From: UBA652 sp964598235
GTDB lineage: Bacteria; Pseudomonadota; Gammaproteobacteria; Nitrosococcales; Methylophagaceae
Reading direction: 5' to 3'
DNA length: 13,320 nt
NCBI GenBank assembly: GCA_964598235.1
Contig: CAZRAY010000047.1
Span: forward strand, 1 to 13,320
The translations under genes and the position numbers were made by a program. Of the stretch, positions 1-7,718 are shown piece after piece; within the stretch, counting starts at the first letter, position 1, and each line of letters begins with the position of its first letter. The notes under the pieces were generated by a model. The model was not told where the DNA came from. It ran no database searches and worked only from the letters and a program-made list of their open reading frames with translations.

Positions 1-5
1 CTGAA

Positions 6-269
6 ATGACGATCAAATCTAAAATTCAAAAGATCAAGCAAGAACTCCGCTATTACCACGTCCTAGCAACGGATAAACGCACGCCCAAAATCGCCAAATG
101 GTGTCTCATCGCCGCCTTAGCCTATCTCGCTATGCCATTCGACCTTATTCCTGATTTCATCCCCATCCTTGGCCAGTTAGATGATATTGTCATCGTGCTC
201 GGATTAATTTGGTTCGGCACAAGGTTTATTCCTAATAGCCTAAAATCAGACATTCGGGAAGCACTCTGA
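6..269 (+). CDS. DUF1232 (YkvA-type) small membrane protein
   Basis: Predicted 87-residue protein of the DUF1232/YkvA family. The diagnostic block lies at about residues 40-61, with the pattern Y-x3-P-x-D-x-IPD-x-IP-x2-G-x2-DD, where the PFDLIPD and LDD parts are clear. A hydrophobic stretch (about 32-45) precedes it and another (about 61-72) follows, so a small inner-membrane protein is likely. The N-terminus is basic (KSKIQKIKQ). The ATG at 6 is the only start visible; the window begins just upstream, so an earlier start cannot be excluded. The gene converges on yajD with a single base between the two stop codons and no terminator. The molecular function of the family is unknown to me. Confidence 0.75.
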   Translation: MTIKSKIQKIKQELRYYHVLATDKRTPKIAKWCLIAALAYLAMPFDLIPDFIPILGQLDDIVIVLGLIWFGTRFIPNSLKSDIREAL

Positions 270-270
270 G

Positions 271-639
271 TTACTTTTTCTTCAACAACCCAGCCAACCC
301 ACCAAACGGGTTATGCGTCGTACCACCTTCCTCTGCCTCGCCAGCTGAAGCGCTGCCATACCGCACCTGATCAATATACCGAGAATGCTCATTATCATGG
401 CAATACAAACACAATAACTCCCAATTGCTACCATCCGCTGGATTATTATCATGATTATGGTCACGGTGATGAACGGTGAGCTCTTGCAAATTCAGTCGCG
501 TAAACTCTCGCGAACATCGCCCACAAACCCACGGATACATTTTAAGCGCCCGCTCACGATACGTGCCCTCTCGATTCTTCTGATATTGCTTTGCTTCTAA
601 AACAAGCGCATCTAATCGTCTATTATTTGAGACGTCCAT
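271..639 (-). CDS. yajD: YajD-type HNH nuclease family protein
   Basis: 122-residue HNH-domain protein closely resembling E. coli YajD (about 115 aa); the shared blocks include YPWVCGRCSREF and DGSNWELLCLYCHD. A zinc-ribbon-like pair C39/C42 and a second pair C77/C80 frame the HNH core, with H57-H58 in LTVHH, N65/N66 and H81/H85. The acidic-to-basic tail ending in NPFGGLAGLLKKK also matches the YajD C-terminus. HNH proteins of this type are predicted metal-dependent endonucleases, but the substrate of YajD is not established as far as I know. It starts 3 nt after the fur stop codon on the same strand, so it is probably co-transcribed and translationally coupled with fur. The family call is firm; the biological role is not. 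Confidence 0.9.
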   Translation of the reverse strand: MDVSNNRRLDALVLEAKQYQKNREGTYRERALKMYPWVCGRCSREFTRLNLQELTVHHRDHNHDNNPADGSNWELLCLYCHDNEHSRYIDQVRYGSASAGEAEEGGTTHNPFGGLAGLLKKK

Positions 640-642
640 CGC

Positions 643-1050
643 TTATTGACACTTTTTACACACACCATAAATATACAAACTATGATCTGTCATCTCAAAG
701 CCTTTTTCTGTCGCAATCACACGTTGTCGCTCTTCAATTACTTCATCAACAAATTCTTCAATCCGATGACAACGCACGCATAATAAATGGTCATGGTGTG
801 TCCCATCTTCCATTTCAAAAACCGCATGACCGCCTTCAATATTCAGCCGTGAAATCAACCCCGCATCTTCAAACTGGGTGAGCACGCGGTATACCGTTGC
901 CAGGCCAATCTCTTCTCCCATATCAAGCAATGCTTTATACACATCTTCTGCGCTCATATGCCGTTGTTTTGATGTTTCAAGGATTTCCAGCACCTTCATT
1001 CGAGGTAGCGTCACCTTTAACCCTGCTTTTCGTAGATCCTGACTTTCCAT
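643..1050 (-). CDS. fur: Ferric uptake regulator Fur
   Basis: Iron-responsive transcriptional repressor; Fe(II)-loaded Fur dimers bind operators and shut down iron acquisition genes. The 135-residue protein has an N-terminal winged helix (about 1-80; recognition region around GLATVYRVLTQFEDAGLI, 49-66) and a C-terminal dimerisation and metal domain. Likely metal ligands are H31, E79, the HHDH run at 85-88 and H123, with two structural-zinc CxxC pairs, C91/C94 and C131/C134. I start at the ATG at 1050 rather than the upstream ATG at 1086: an AGGA ribosome binding site lies 7 nt upstream of it, and MESQDLRKAGLKVT matches the usual Fur N-terminus. It is divergent from bamE, a common gammaproteobacterial arrangement, and is followed at once by yajD. 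Confidence 0.95.
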   Translation of the reverse strand: MESQDLRKAGLKVTLPRMKVLEILETSKQRHMSAEDVYKALLDMGEEIGLATVYRVLTQFEDAGLISRLNIEGGHAVFEMEDGTHHDHLLCVRCHRIEEFVDEVIEERQRVIATEKGFEMTDHSLYIYGVCKKCQ

Positions 1051-1065
1051 GGTGTTTCCTATACA

Positions 1066-1084
1066 ATTGCACATATTAATTATC
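1066..1084 (-). promoter_or_regulatory. possible fur promoter -10 / weak Fur-box-like site
   Basis: On the minus strand, 16-34 nt upstream of the fur start, there is a GATAAT followed by AT-rich sequence. GATAAT (1079-1084) could be a -10 hexamer. The 19-bp segment agrees with the classical Fur box at about 10 of 19 positions, all the strength being in the first half-site. Its position would suit autoregulation, but the match is weak. Confidence 0.25.
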
Positions 1085-1085
1085 A

Positions 1086-1117
1086 CGGCTTCGCTCTAAC
1101 CAACACAAGCAAAGCCG
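1086..1117. repeat. inverted repeat in fur/bamE intergenic region
   Basis: CGGCTT-c-GCT (1086-1095) pairs with AGC-a-AAGCCG (1108-1117): six paired bases, one symmetric C/A mismatch, three more pairs, then a 12-nt loop. It sits between the two divergent genes and could be an operator or a 5' leader hairpin of bamE. No T-run follows on either strand, so it is not a typical terminator. Confidence 0.4.
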
Positions 1118-1139
1118 CTACAACTGGATCTTATTCTAA

Positions 1140-1688
1140 ATGAAAATAGTTTTTATTTATAGCCTTGTGCTCTCTGCTTTATTATTAAGTGCTTGTAACA
1201 CCGATAAAATACCCGGCGTTTACCGCATTGATATCCAACAAGGTAATGATGTTTCTCAGGAAATGATTAATAAAGTTCAAATAGGGATGTCAAAATCACA
1301 AGTCACCTTCATACTGGGCACACCGCTGCTCATTGATACCTTCCACCCCGACCGTTGGGATTATCTTTATAGCTTCCACCCTGGCAACGGCAAACGTCAA
1401 CAACGTCATATCACCTTATTTTTTAATGATGACACCTTGGATAATATTACTGGGGATGTGCGGGTAGTTGATTATGCCGACTTATCTGAATCAGAACGTC
1501 AAGATAGCAATGTTGTGGTGCCATTGGATAAAAAGAAAGTGGGCTTCTTTCAACGCATCTTAAATACGGTTGGGCTAGGAGATGATGATGACCTGATTGA
1601 AACAGATAGCGCGGCAAAAGAAACAATAGATGCTACCGATGAAGTAAGTACTGATATTGAAGCGGCTCAAGACACTGTCGAGAACTAA
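1140..1688 (+). CDS. bamE: Outer membrane assembly lipoprotein BamE (OmlA/SmpA)
   Basis: Lipoprotein subunit of the BAM complex, which folds beta-barrel proteins into the outer membrane. A signal peptide (residues 1-18) ends in the lipobox LSAC, giving lipidated C19; the +2 residue is Asn, so outer-membrane sorting is expected. The BamE core spans about 24-110, with the hallmark YRIDIQQGN (28-36), IGMSKSQVTFILGTP (48-62) and a WDYLYSF strand (73-79). At 182 residues it is longer than E. coli BamE (about 113) because of an Asp/Glu-rich tail from about 111, including DDDD near 148-151, which I expect to be disordered. Upstream only a weak GGA near 1126-1128 resembles a ribosome binding site. 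The mscS-type gene starts 11 nt downstream, so the two are probably one transcript. Confidence 0.92.
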   Translation: MKIVFIYSLVLSALLLSACNTDKIPGVYRIDIQQGNDVSQEMINKVQIGMSKSQVTFILGTPLLIDTFHPDRWDYLYSFHPGNGKRQQRHITLFFNDDTLDNITGDVRVVDYADLSESERQDSNVVVPLDKKKVGFFQRILNTVGLGDDDDLIETDSAAKETIDATDEVSTDIEAAQDTVEN

Positions 1689-1699
1689 AAAGGCGCATC

Positions 1700-3058
1700 A
1701 TGAATATAAACTTAGAAAGCATCAAAGTCCAAGCCTTAGAATATATCGATATTCTTGCTAAATGGGCCACCAGTCCTAAGTTTTATGCACAATTGGCTGG
1801 TGTCATCGTCGCTATAATCTTAGCCACTTTTATTGCCAAACAGCTCAAAAAGAGAATTGCTGTTTTTCATGATGCCCCGCAAGATGGCCCCAGGCTTAGA
1901 TTGCGTGAGATGCTCTATGCTACACGTGATTTGCTGTTCCCTCTTCTGACTGTTCTTTTACTGGGTGCTGCTGCCGCTGCGACCAAAGAAGCTGTCGGAC
2001 AATCTTGGTTAGTTATTATTGCTCAAGGGCTCGCCGTTGTCTTATTCCTGCATACTATCAACACCCATTTCATCAAAACGCCTTTTATCAATATGCTGCT
2101 CAAGTGGGTAGGTATCCCAATGGCAACGCTTTATGTTTTCGGCTGGCTGGATAATGTTACCGAAACATTAGAAGGTATGGCATTACAAATCGGCAATATC
2201 CGCCTATCAGCCCTCACTTTGCTGCGTATCGGTGTGTTCGGCTCTGTTTTATTTTGGCTCGGTCGCATCTCCAATGTGGCAGGGCAACAAGCTATTCGTA
2301 GCAAAGACACATTGGATACAGGCACTAAAGAAATTTTTGCCAAACTATTTGAAATGGGATTATTCTTTGTTTTATTCATGTTGTTATTGCAAGTTGCAGG
2401 GATTAGCCTCACCACACTTGCTGTCTTTGGTGGTGCTTTAGGAGTTGGACTTGGATTTGGTTTGCAACAAATCGCTGCTAACTTTATCTCGGGTATGATT
2501 ATCCTGCTCGATCGGTCAATCACCATTGGCGATTATGTCGAGCTAGAAGATGGTCGCACAGGTACGATAACAGCACTCAATATGCGTAGTTCAACCCTAG
2601 AATCGTATGATGGCAAAAGCATTATGGTGCCTAATGAGCAATTCATTACCACCGCCTTTACCAATTGGACGCATGTCGATACCCGCCAGCGTTATACCGT
2701 TGAATTCTCCGTATCTTATGATACAGACATCCTTAAAGTACCTGAGATTATCTTAGCGGCAATCAGTCAACACCCACAGATTCTACAAGAACCTGAAAAA
2801 CCCGATTGTGAAGTTATTGCTTTTGGCGAATCAGGTGTGAATTTCCATGTTGAATATTGGATGGATGGCGTCGATGATGGTGAAAACAGGGTTGATTCAG
2901 ATTTAATGCTGATTATTTGGAAAACATTAAAAGAAAATGATATTAAGATGCCATTCCCGCAACGAGAAGTCCGCATTCTAAATGATTCTGGTATCACTAT
3001 AAAGGCACCAGTCAAAACAGCCACTGCTGCGAAGCAGAAACCGACCACTAAAAAATAG
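1700..3058 (+). CDS. MscS-family mechanosensitive ion channel
   Basis: 452-residue member of the small-conductance mechanosensitive channel family, which opens under membrane tension to release solutes on osmotic downshock. Hydrophobic segments lie at about 30-48, 77-95, 102-120, 135-150, 170-190 and 214-234, followed by the pore-lining helix at 237-270, whose Gly/Ala-rich block GGALGVGLGFGLQQIAANF (244-262) is typical of MscS TM3. The cytosolic beta domain follows (about 272-335, with DRSITIGDYVE and VPNEQF), then the alpha/beta part ending in MPFPQREVRI (417-426). Extra N-terminal helices make it larger than E. coli MscS (about 286 aa), but it lacks the huge periplasmic domain of MscK/MscM. 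A basic low-complexity tail (KTATAAKQKPTTKK) ends it. An AAAAGG ribosome binding site precedes the ATG, 11 nt after bamE. The exact subfamily is uncertain, so I give no symbol. Confidence 0.9.
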   Translation: MNINLESIKVQALEYIDILAKWATSPKFYAQLAGVIVAIILATFIAKQLKKRIAVFHDAPQDGPRLRLREMLYATRDLLFPLLTVLLLGAAAAATKEAVGQSWLVIIAQGLAVVLFLHTINTHFIKTPFINMLLKWVGIPMATLYVFGWLDNVTETLEGMALQIGNIRLSALTLLRIGVFGSVLFWLGRISNVAGQQAIRSKDTLDTGTKEIFAKLFEMGLFFVLFMLLLQVAGISLTTLAVFGGALGVGLGFGLQQIAANFISGMIILLDRSITIGDYVELEDGRTGTITALNMRSSTLESYDGKSIMVPNEQFITTAFTNWTHVDTRQRYTVEFSVSYDTDILKVPEIILAAISQHPQILQEPEKPDCEVIAFGESGVNFHVEYWMDGVDDGENRVDSDLMLIIWKTLKENDIKMPFPQREVRILNDSGITIKAPVKTATAAKQKPTTKK

Positions 3059-3063
3059 TTACT

Positions 3064-3103
3064 AAACGCCACTGTTTATCTACAATGAAACCGTGGTGTT
3101 TTT
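3064..3103 (+). terminator. Rho-independent terminator after the MscS gene
   Basis: AAACGCCAC (3064-3072) pairs with GTGGTGTTT (3093-3101) over nine positions with one G-U pair. After a T/C mismatch, GTTT/AAAC adds four inner pairs. The hairpin is followed directly by TTTTT (3099-3103, overlapping the stem end). It lies between the convergent mscS-type gene and uup and touches the uup stop codon. Read from the other side it has a weaker T-rich tail, so it may be partly bidirectional. Confidence 0.75.
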
Positions 3104-4976
3104 ATTGTTTCGCGTCTAACGCTTCCCATTCCTCATATGTTGCTGCGAGCTTCGCTTTTAAGTCAGTTAACTCAGTTTGTGTTCGTGCTATCTTATCTGC
3201 ATCCTGCTGATAAAAATCAGCTTTCGCCATTTGATCATGTAAGGTTGCTTGTTTTACTTCCATTTCTTCTATTTGAACAGGCAATTTCTCGAGCAGCTGT
3301 TTTTCTTGATAACTTAGTTTAGGCTTAACGGTTTCTTTAACCAGTTTCGCTTTTTTCGTAACCGGTGCAACGATGCCTTTATCAATCGTGCGCTTACGTT
3401 GCCAATCATCATAGCCACCCACATACTCACGGACTTGGCCATCATCGTCAAATACAATCGTACTGGTGACCACATTATTAATAAAGGCCCGATCATGGCT
3501 CACGAGCAATAATGTACCCTGATAATTAGTGACCAAATCCTCTAATAGTTCTAGCGTTTCGGCATCCAAATCATTGGTCGGCTCATCCATCACCAATAAA
3601 TTAGCAGGCTGGGTGAATAATTTAGCCAATAACAAACGATTACGCTCACCACCAGATAATGCCTTCACGGGTGTGCGTGCGCGCGCTGGGGTGAATAAAA
3701 AATCCTGCAAATAGCCCATTACATGCTTCTCAGCACCATTAATTTCAACAAAGTCTTTTCCTTGCCCCACATTATCAACCACACTGGCTTCTTCATCCAA
3801 CTGACTACGCAACTGGTCAAAATAAGCCACTTCTAACTTAGTGCCGCGTTTCACCTCACCTGTCTGTGGCTCGGATTTTCCTAATAAAATCGATAATAAA
3901 GTGGTTTTACCACAGCCATTAGGACCAATCACCCCAATTTTATCGCCACGCTGAATTGAGGTTGTAAAATCACTAAATAAGGTACGTCCATCATAAACTT
4001 GGCCTAATCCTTCCGCTTCAATCACCAGCTTGCCACTGCGCGAGCCTTCTTGCAGCGCCATTTTCACATTGCCCACTTTATCTTGGCGTTGGCTGCGTTC
4101 CCTGCGTAATTGTTCTAATGCCCGCACGCGTCCTTCATTACGCGTCCGCCGCGCCTTAATCCCCTGCCGAATCCAGACTTCTTCTTGTGCTAGTTTTTTA
4201 TCAAACAAGGCATTCTGCTGCGCTTCATCAGACAGCATTTCCTCTCGGCGCTGTAAATAATTTGCGTAATCGCCGGGGAAACTCACTAAATTCCCGCGAT
4301 CCAACTGCACAATCCGCGTGGCTAAGTTCTGTAAAAACATCCGATCATGGGTAATAAATAAGACCGTGCCTTGATAGCTTTTTAAAAATTCCTCTAACCA
4401 CGAAATTGATGCAATATCTAAATGATTGGTCGGCTCATCAAGCAATAAAATATCAGGTTCTTTCACCAAGGCTTGCGCCAGCAAAACACGCCGCTTCATC
4501 CCGCCCGATAAAGCAGAGAATTCCGTATCTGCATCTAATGACAGCCGCGAAATAACGTTTTCCACCTTCTGCTCAACAGACCAGCCATCCACAGCCTCTA
4601 AATCATGCTGCGCCTTCTCTAACGCATTCAACACCTTCTCTGAAGCATCTGTTTCTAATTGATGTAATACATGATGATAAGCAATCAACAAGGGTGCAAT
4701 CTCACCCAAGCCCGCAGCCACTACATCAAACACCGTGCCTTCTGTGCCGCTTGGTACTTCTTGCTCCAATCGCGCAATTTTCAAACCTTTGCCAAGGATC
4801 TCGCCACCATCTGGGGTGAGCTCTCCGGCAATCAATTTCATCAATGTTGATTTACCTGCGCCATTCCGCCCAACCAAACACACGCGTTCACCACGATCGA
4901 GTTGAAAATCCACCTTATCTAATAGATTCGGGCCGCCATAACTAACGGTAATTTGTTTTAAATTTAATAATGCCAT
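3102..4976 (-). CDS. uup: ABC-F ATPase Uup
   Basis: Cytosolic ABC-F protein with two fused nucleotide-binding domains and no membrane part. ABC-F proteins act on the ribosome; Uup has been linked to ribosome function, branched DNA intermediates and transposon excision. NBD1: Walker A GRNGAGKST (36-44), signature LSGGM (156-160), Walker B DE at 180/181. NBD2: Walker A GPNGCGKTT (351-359), LSGGE (440-444), DE at 464/465. Both catalytic glutamates are present. The interdomain linker (about 240-315) is rich in Arg/Lys. A Lys/Glu-rich C-terminal coiled coil (about 552-620) is the feature that marks it as Uup. Its length of 624 fits the family (about 635). The start ATG shares its A with the yheS stop (TAATG), and an AAGAG lies about 10 nt upstream inside yheS, indicating coupled translation. 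Confidence 0.93.
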   Translation of the reverse strand: MALLNLKQITVSYGGPNLLDKVDFQLDRGERVCLVGRNGAGKSTLMKLIAGELTPDGGEILGKGLKIARLEQEVPSGTEGTVFDVVAAGLGEIAPLLIAYHHVLHQLETDASEKVLNALEKAQHDLEAVDGWSVEQKVENVISRLSLDADTEFSALSGGMKRRVLLAQALVKEPDILLLDEPTNHLDIASISWLEEFLKSYQGTVLFITHDRMFLQNLATRIVQLDRGNLVSFPGDYANYLQRREEMLSDEAQQNALFDKKLAQEEVWIRQGIKARRTRNEGRVRALEQLRRERSQRQDKVGNVKMALQEGSRSGKLVIEAEGLGQVYDGRTLFSDFTTSIQRGDKIGVIGPNGCGKTTLLSILLGKSEPQTGEVKRGTKLEVAYFDQLRSQLDEEASVVDNVGQGKDFVEINGAEKHVMGYLQDFLFTPARARTPVKALSGGERNRLLLAKLFTQPANLLVMDEPTNDLDAETLELLEDLVTNYQGTLLLVSHDRAFINNVVTSTIVFDDDGQVREYVGGYDDWQRKRTIDKGIVAPVTKKAKLVKETVKPKLSYQEKQLLEKLPVQIEEMEVKQATLHDQMAKADFYQQDADKIARTQTELTDLKAKLAATYEEWEALDAKQ

Positions 4977-6868
4977 TATGCTATATCTCTTTGTGCGGCT
5001 TCCAGCGATTCTGTCGCTTCAAACCAATCTAATTCTGCTTGCTCTAATCCTACTTTCAATGTCGCTTGATCCGCAAGGGTTGTTTTTAGCTTATTCTTAG
5101 CACCATCCTCATAAAGGCTATTGTCTGCCAGCGCAGTCTCCAAACCCTCTAATTTTGCCTGTAATGATTCCATCTGCTGTTCTGCTTTTTTCACCTGATT
5201 CCGCAAAGGCTGTAATTTCTTTCTGGCTTCTGCTGATGCTTGGCGATCTGCTTTTCGGGTATTTGTCTGATTGCTTTCTATTACTGTTTTAACGGGCTTA
5301 TCTTTATTCATTAGCCACTGGCGATAATCATCTAAATCACCATCAAATGGCTGAACCATACCCTCCGATACTATCCATAAATCATCTGCCACCGTGCGTA
5401 ATAAATGCCGATCATGTGACACCACCACCAGCGCCCCTTCAAAATCCTGCAAGGCCAAAGTCAACGCCAAGCGCATCTCTAAATCTAAGTGATTGGTTGG
5501 CTCATCGAGCAACAGCAATGCAGGTTTTTGATAGACCAATAAAGCCAATACTAATCGCGCTTTTTCACCACCAGAAAATGGCCCCACAGGTGCCAATGCA
5601 TCATCGCCTTTAAAACCAAAGCCTCCCAAGAAATCACGTAAGTCGCTTTCGCTTGCCTGCCTATCTAAGCGTTGCAGGTGCTGCAACGGTGTATCTTCAA
5701 CATAAAGTTGCTCTAACTGATGCTGGGCAAAATAAGCCACCCGAATATCTTTCGCTTCTCGGCGCTTACCTTGCAGCGGTGGCAAAGTGCCTGCAATCAA
5801 TTTAATCAGCGTTGATTTACCCGCCCCATTTGGCCCCAACAAACCAATACGATCGCCCGGCGCTAACGATAATTTAACACCCGTCAATAATGGATTATCA
5901 TCATACCCCACTGCCACTTTATCTAAGGTTAATAATGGCGCAGTTAATCGCGTTGGCGGCGAGAAACTAAAATGAAACGGTGAATCCACATGCGCCGGTG
6001 CAATCAGCTCCATCCGCTCTAACGCCTTCACCCGGCTTTGTGCTTGTTTTGCTTTGGTTGCCTTGGCCTTAAACCGCGTCACAAAGCTCCGAATATGGGC
6101 GATTTCTCGTTGCTGTTTCTTATGCGCTGCCTGCTGATTTGCTAAATGTTCTGCGCGGGCAATTTCAAAGGCCGAATAGTTGCCCGTGTAAGATTTCATC
6201 CCCTGCTGTTCGATATGCACAATATGCGTCACTACCCGATCTAAAAAATCACGATCATGGGAAATTAACATCAATGTGCCCTGATAGCTTCGCAACCATT
6301 CCTCTAGCCAATACACGGCTTCTAAATCTAAATGGTTTGTTGGTTCATCTAATAATAAAAGATCTGAGCGACACATCAACGCCTGCGCCAAATTCAATCG
6401 CATCCGCCAGCCACCTGAAAATGAATTAACAGGAAGCAACTCTTGCTCAGCACTAAACCCCAAGCCATGCAATAACCGCCCTGCTCGGCTGCGGGCAGTA
6501 TAACCATCAATCGTGGCTAATTTATCATGGAGTGTACTTTGCAGATCGCCATCATGATTGGCTTCTGCCTCGCTGAGTTGCTGCTGAAAACGCGTATAGT
6601 CGGCATCGCCTTGCAACACATATTCAATTGCGGCTAAATCGGTTGCTGGCGTTTCCTGCGCCACATGCGCAATGACCCATGCATCAGGGATAGATACACT
6701 ACCCACATCAGCCTGTAACTCTCCGCGGAATAAAGCAAATAAGCTGGATTTTCCTGTGCCGTTCGCGCCCGTCAACCCGACCTTTTGTCTTGGATGGATT
6801 GTTAGGTTTGCCGCTTCGAAAAGCAGCCGCACGCCGCGACGAATAGAAAGTTGATTAAGCTTAATCAT
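4976..6868 (-). CDS. yheS: ABC-F ATPase YheS
   Basis: Second ABC-F protein, 630 residues (E. coli YheS about 637), cytosolic and predicted to bind the ribosomal E site. NBD1: Walker A GANGTGKSS (34-42), signature FSGGW (150-154), Walker B DE at 174/175. NBD2: Walker A GPNGAGKST (345-353), FSGGE (431-435), DE at 455/456. The linker (about 235-300) contains RFKAKATKAKQAQSRVKALERME, the basic P-site-tRNA interaction motif region of ABC-F proteins. A Lys/Gln/Glu-rich C-terminal coiled coil (about 545-625) fits YheS. An AGGG about 9-10 nt upstream supports the ATG at 6868. It lies between ung (121 nt upstream, same strand) and uup (1-nt overlap). In E. coli yheS and uup are not adjacent, so this pairing is notable. 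Confidence 0.92.
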   Translation of the reverse strand: MIKLNQLSIRRGVRLLFEAANLTIHPRQKVGLTGANGTGKSSLFALFRGELQADVGSVSIPDAWVIAHVAQETPATDLAAIEYVLQGDADYTRFQQQLSEAEANHDGDLQSTLHDKLATIDGYTARSRAGRLLHGLGFSAEQELLPVNSFSGGWRMRLNLAQALMCRSDLLLLDEPTNHLDLEAVYWLEEWLRSYQGTLMLISHDRDFLDRVVTHIVHIEQQGMKSYTGNYSAFEIARAEHLANQQAAHKKQQREIAHIRSFVTRFKAKATKAKQAQSRVKALERMELIAPAHVDSPFHFSFSPPTRLTAPLLTLDKVAVGYDDNPLLTGVKLSLAPGDRIGLLGPNGAGKSTLIKLIAGTLPPLQGKRREAKDIRVAYFAQHQLEQLYVEDTPLQHLQRLDRQASESDLRDFLGGFGFKGDDALAPVGPFSGGEKARLVLALLVYQKPALLLLDEPTNHLDLEMRLALTLALQDFEGALVVVSHDRHLLRTVADDLWIVSEGMVQPFDGDLDDYRQWLMNKDKPVKTVIESNQTNTRKADRQASAEARKKLQPLRNQVKKAEQQMESLQAKLEGLETALADNSLYEDGAKNKLKTTLADQATLKVGLEQAELDWFEATESLEAAQRDIA

Positions 6869-6910
6869 GGCATATATCCCTGTATGCCACCGCCTATGTC
6901 GCCACTGGGC

Positions 6911-6927
6911 CGCAGCCTACGGCTGTG
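6911..6927. repeat. small hairpin upstream of yheS
   Basis: CAGCC-TAC-GGCTG (6913-6925) extends outward by a G-U and a C-G pair to a seven-pair stem with a three-base loop. It would fall in the yheS 5' leader. No T-run follows on the minus strand, so it is more likely a leader structure than a terminator. Confidence 0.4.
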
Positions 6928-6954
6928 CAATTTTAATCCCGTTAAATTTCTCAT

Positions 6955-6979
6955 GGCGCGCATTGTACCAAGCCGCGCC
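6955..6979 (-). promoter_or_regulatory. GC-rich dyad enclosing a possible yheS -10 box
   Basis: GGCGCG (6955-6960) and CGCGCC (6974-6979) form a perfect six-pair inverted repeat with a 13-nt loop. On the minus strand the loop contains TACAAT (6967-6962), a five-of-six match to a -10 hexamer; I see no convincing -35. The dyad begins 10 nt after the ung stop. It could be an operator at a yheS promoter or a poor ung terminator, since no T-run follows. Confidence 0.3.
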
Positions 6980-6988
6980 GTTTATTTC

Positions 6989-7669
6989 TTATAATTGAGG
7001 CAGTCGCCAATCTATTCCTTGTTTACCCGCCAACTCAAGATAGGTATTTACCTGACTAAAATGCTGACATCCAAAAAAACCACGATATGCCGATAATGGC
7101 GAAGGATGTGGTGCTTTCAATACCAAATGCTTCTGCGTATCAATCATAGCGCCCTTCTTCTGCGCATAGCTGCCCCAAAGTAAAAAAACCACCTGCTCAC
7201 ATTGCGTATTCACGGTGTCAATAATCTTGTCTGTAAATTGCTCCCAGCCTTTACCTTGATGTGCATTCGCATTCGAATCTTCAACGGTTAATACCGCATT
7301 GAGTAATAACACACCCTGCTGTGCCCAGCTTTCTAAATAGCCATGATTAGCGGGTACAATGCCCAAGTCTGTTGCTAGCTCTTTATACATATTCACCAAA
7401 GAAGGCGGCGTTTTTACACCTGGTAATACCGAAAAACATAAGCCATGCGCCTGCCCTGCCTGATGATAAGGATCTTGCCCAAGAATAACCACTTTCACTT
7501 TATTCAGTGGTGTCGCCTCAAGCGCATGAAACCAGTTAGCGGAAGGTGGATAAATTATTTTTTGGGCATCTTTCTCTGCTCGTAGGAAAGCTTTCAATGC
7601 CTGTACATACGGCGCATCAAATTCTGCAAGTAATGCGGCTTGCCAGCTAGGGGCGTTTTCTAGAATCAT
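6989..7669 (-). CDS. ung: Uracil-DNA glycosylase
   Basis: Family-1 uracil-DNA glycosylase, which removes uracil (from cytosine deamination or dUMP misincorporation) to start base excision repair. The 226-residue protein carries all family motifs: the water-activating loop GQDPYH (64-69, catalytic D66), LLLN (121-124, uracil-recognition N124), HGYLESWA (109-116) and the DNA-intercalation loop HPSPLS (188-193, catalytic H188). Full length compared with E. coli Ung (229). The start at 7669 is the only workable one: the nearest upstream ATG runs out of frame into a stop. A GGGAG lies 13 nt upstream, too far to be a good ribosome binding site, and a promoter placed as described for 7676-7704 would make the message leaderless. 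It is divergent from msrB. Confidence 0.96.
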   Translation of the reverse strand: MILENAPSWQAALLAEFDAPYVQALKAFLRAEKDAQKIIYPPSANWFHALEATPLNKVKVVILGQDPYHQAGQAHGLCFSVLPGVKTPPSLVNMYKELATDLGIVPANHGYLESWAQQGVLLLNAVLTVEDSNANAHQGKGWEQFTDKIIDTVNTQCEQVVFLLWGSYAQKKGAMIDTQKHLVLKAPHPSPLSAYRGFFGCQHFSQVNTYLELAGKQGIDWRLPQL

Positions 7670-7675
7670 GCTTTA

Positions 7676-7704
7676 ATCATATCTCCCTATTGCCGAACCA
7701 GCAA
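7676..7704 (-). promoter_or_regulatory. predicted ung promoter
   Basis: On the minus strand TTGCTG (7704-7699) is separated by 17 nt from TATGAT (7681-7676, five of six matches to TATAAT). Counting seven bases past the -10 gives a transcription start at 7669, the A of the ung ATG. The -35 is only three of six. Confidence 0.4.
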
Positions 7705-7718
7705 GTCAGGTGCATAAT
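7690..7718 (+). promoter_or_regulatory. predicted msrB promoter
   Basis: TTGCCG (7690-7695, four of six) is separated by 17 nt from CATAAT (7713-7718, five of six). The predicted transcription start, seven bases on, is about 7725, the A of the msrB ATG. The site is interleaved with the predicted ung promoter. It would exclude the in-frame GTG at 7710, which lies inside it. Confidence 0.4.

Noticed and set aside
591..881. 96-codon open frame antisense to fur and the start of yajD
   Set aside because: It is opposite two strongly conserved genes, and its sequence looks like a reading of their complement rather than a protein.
1051..1086. Upstream ATG at 1086 for Fur
   Set aside because: It would add 12 residues not typical of Fur, and the AGGA at the right distance serves the ATG at 1050.
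2131..2526. 131-codon minus-strand frame inside the MscS-type gene
   Set aside because: It is antisense to the conserved pore helix region; the open frame is a by-product of the composition of the coding strand.
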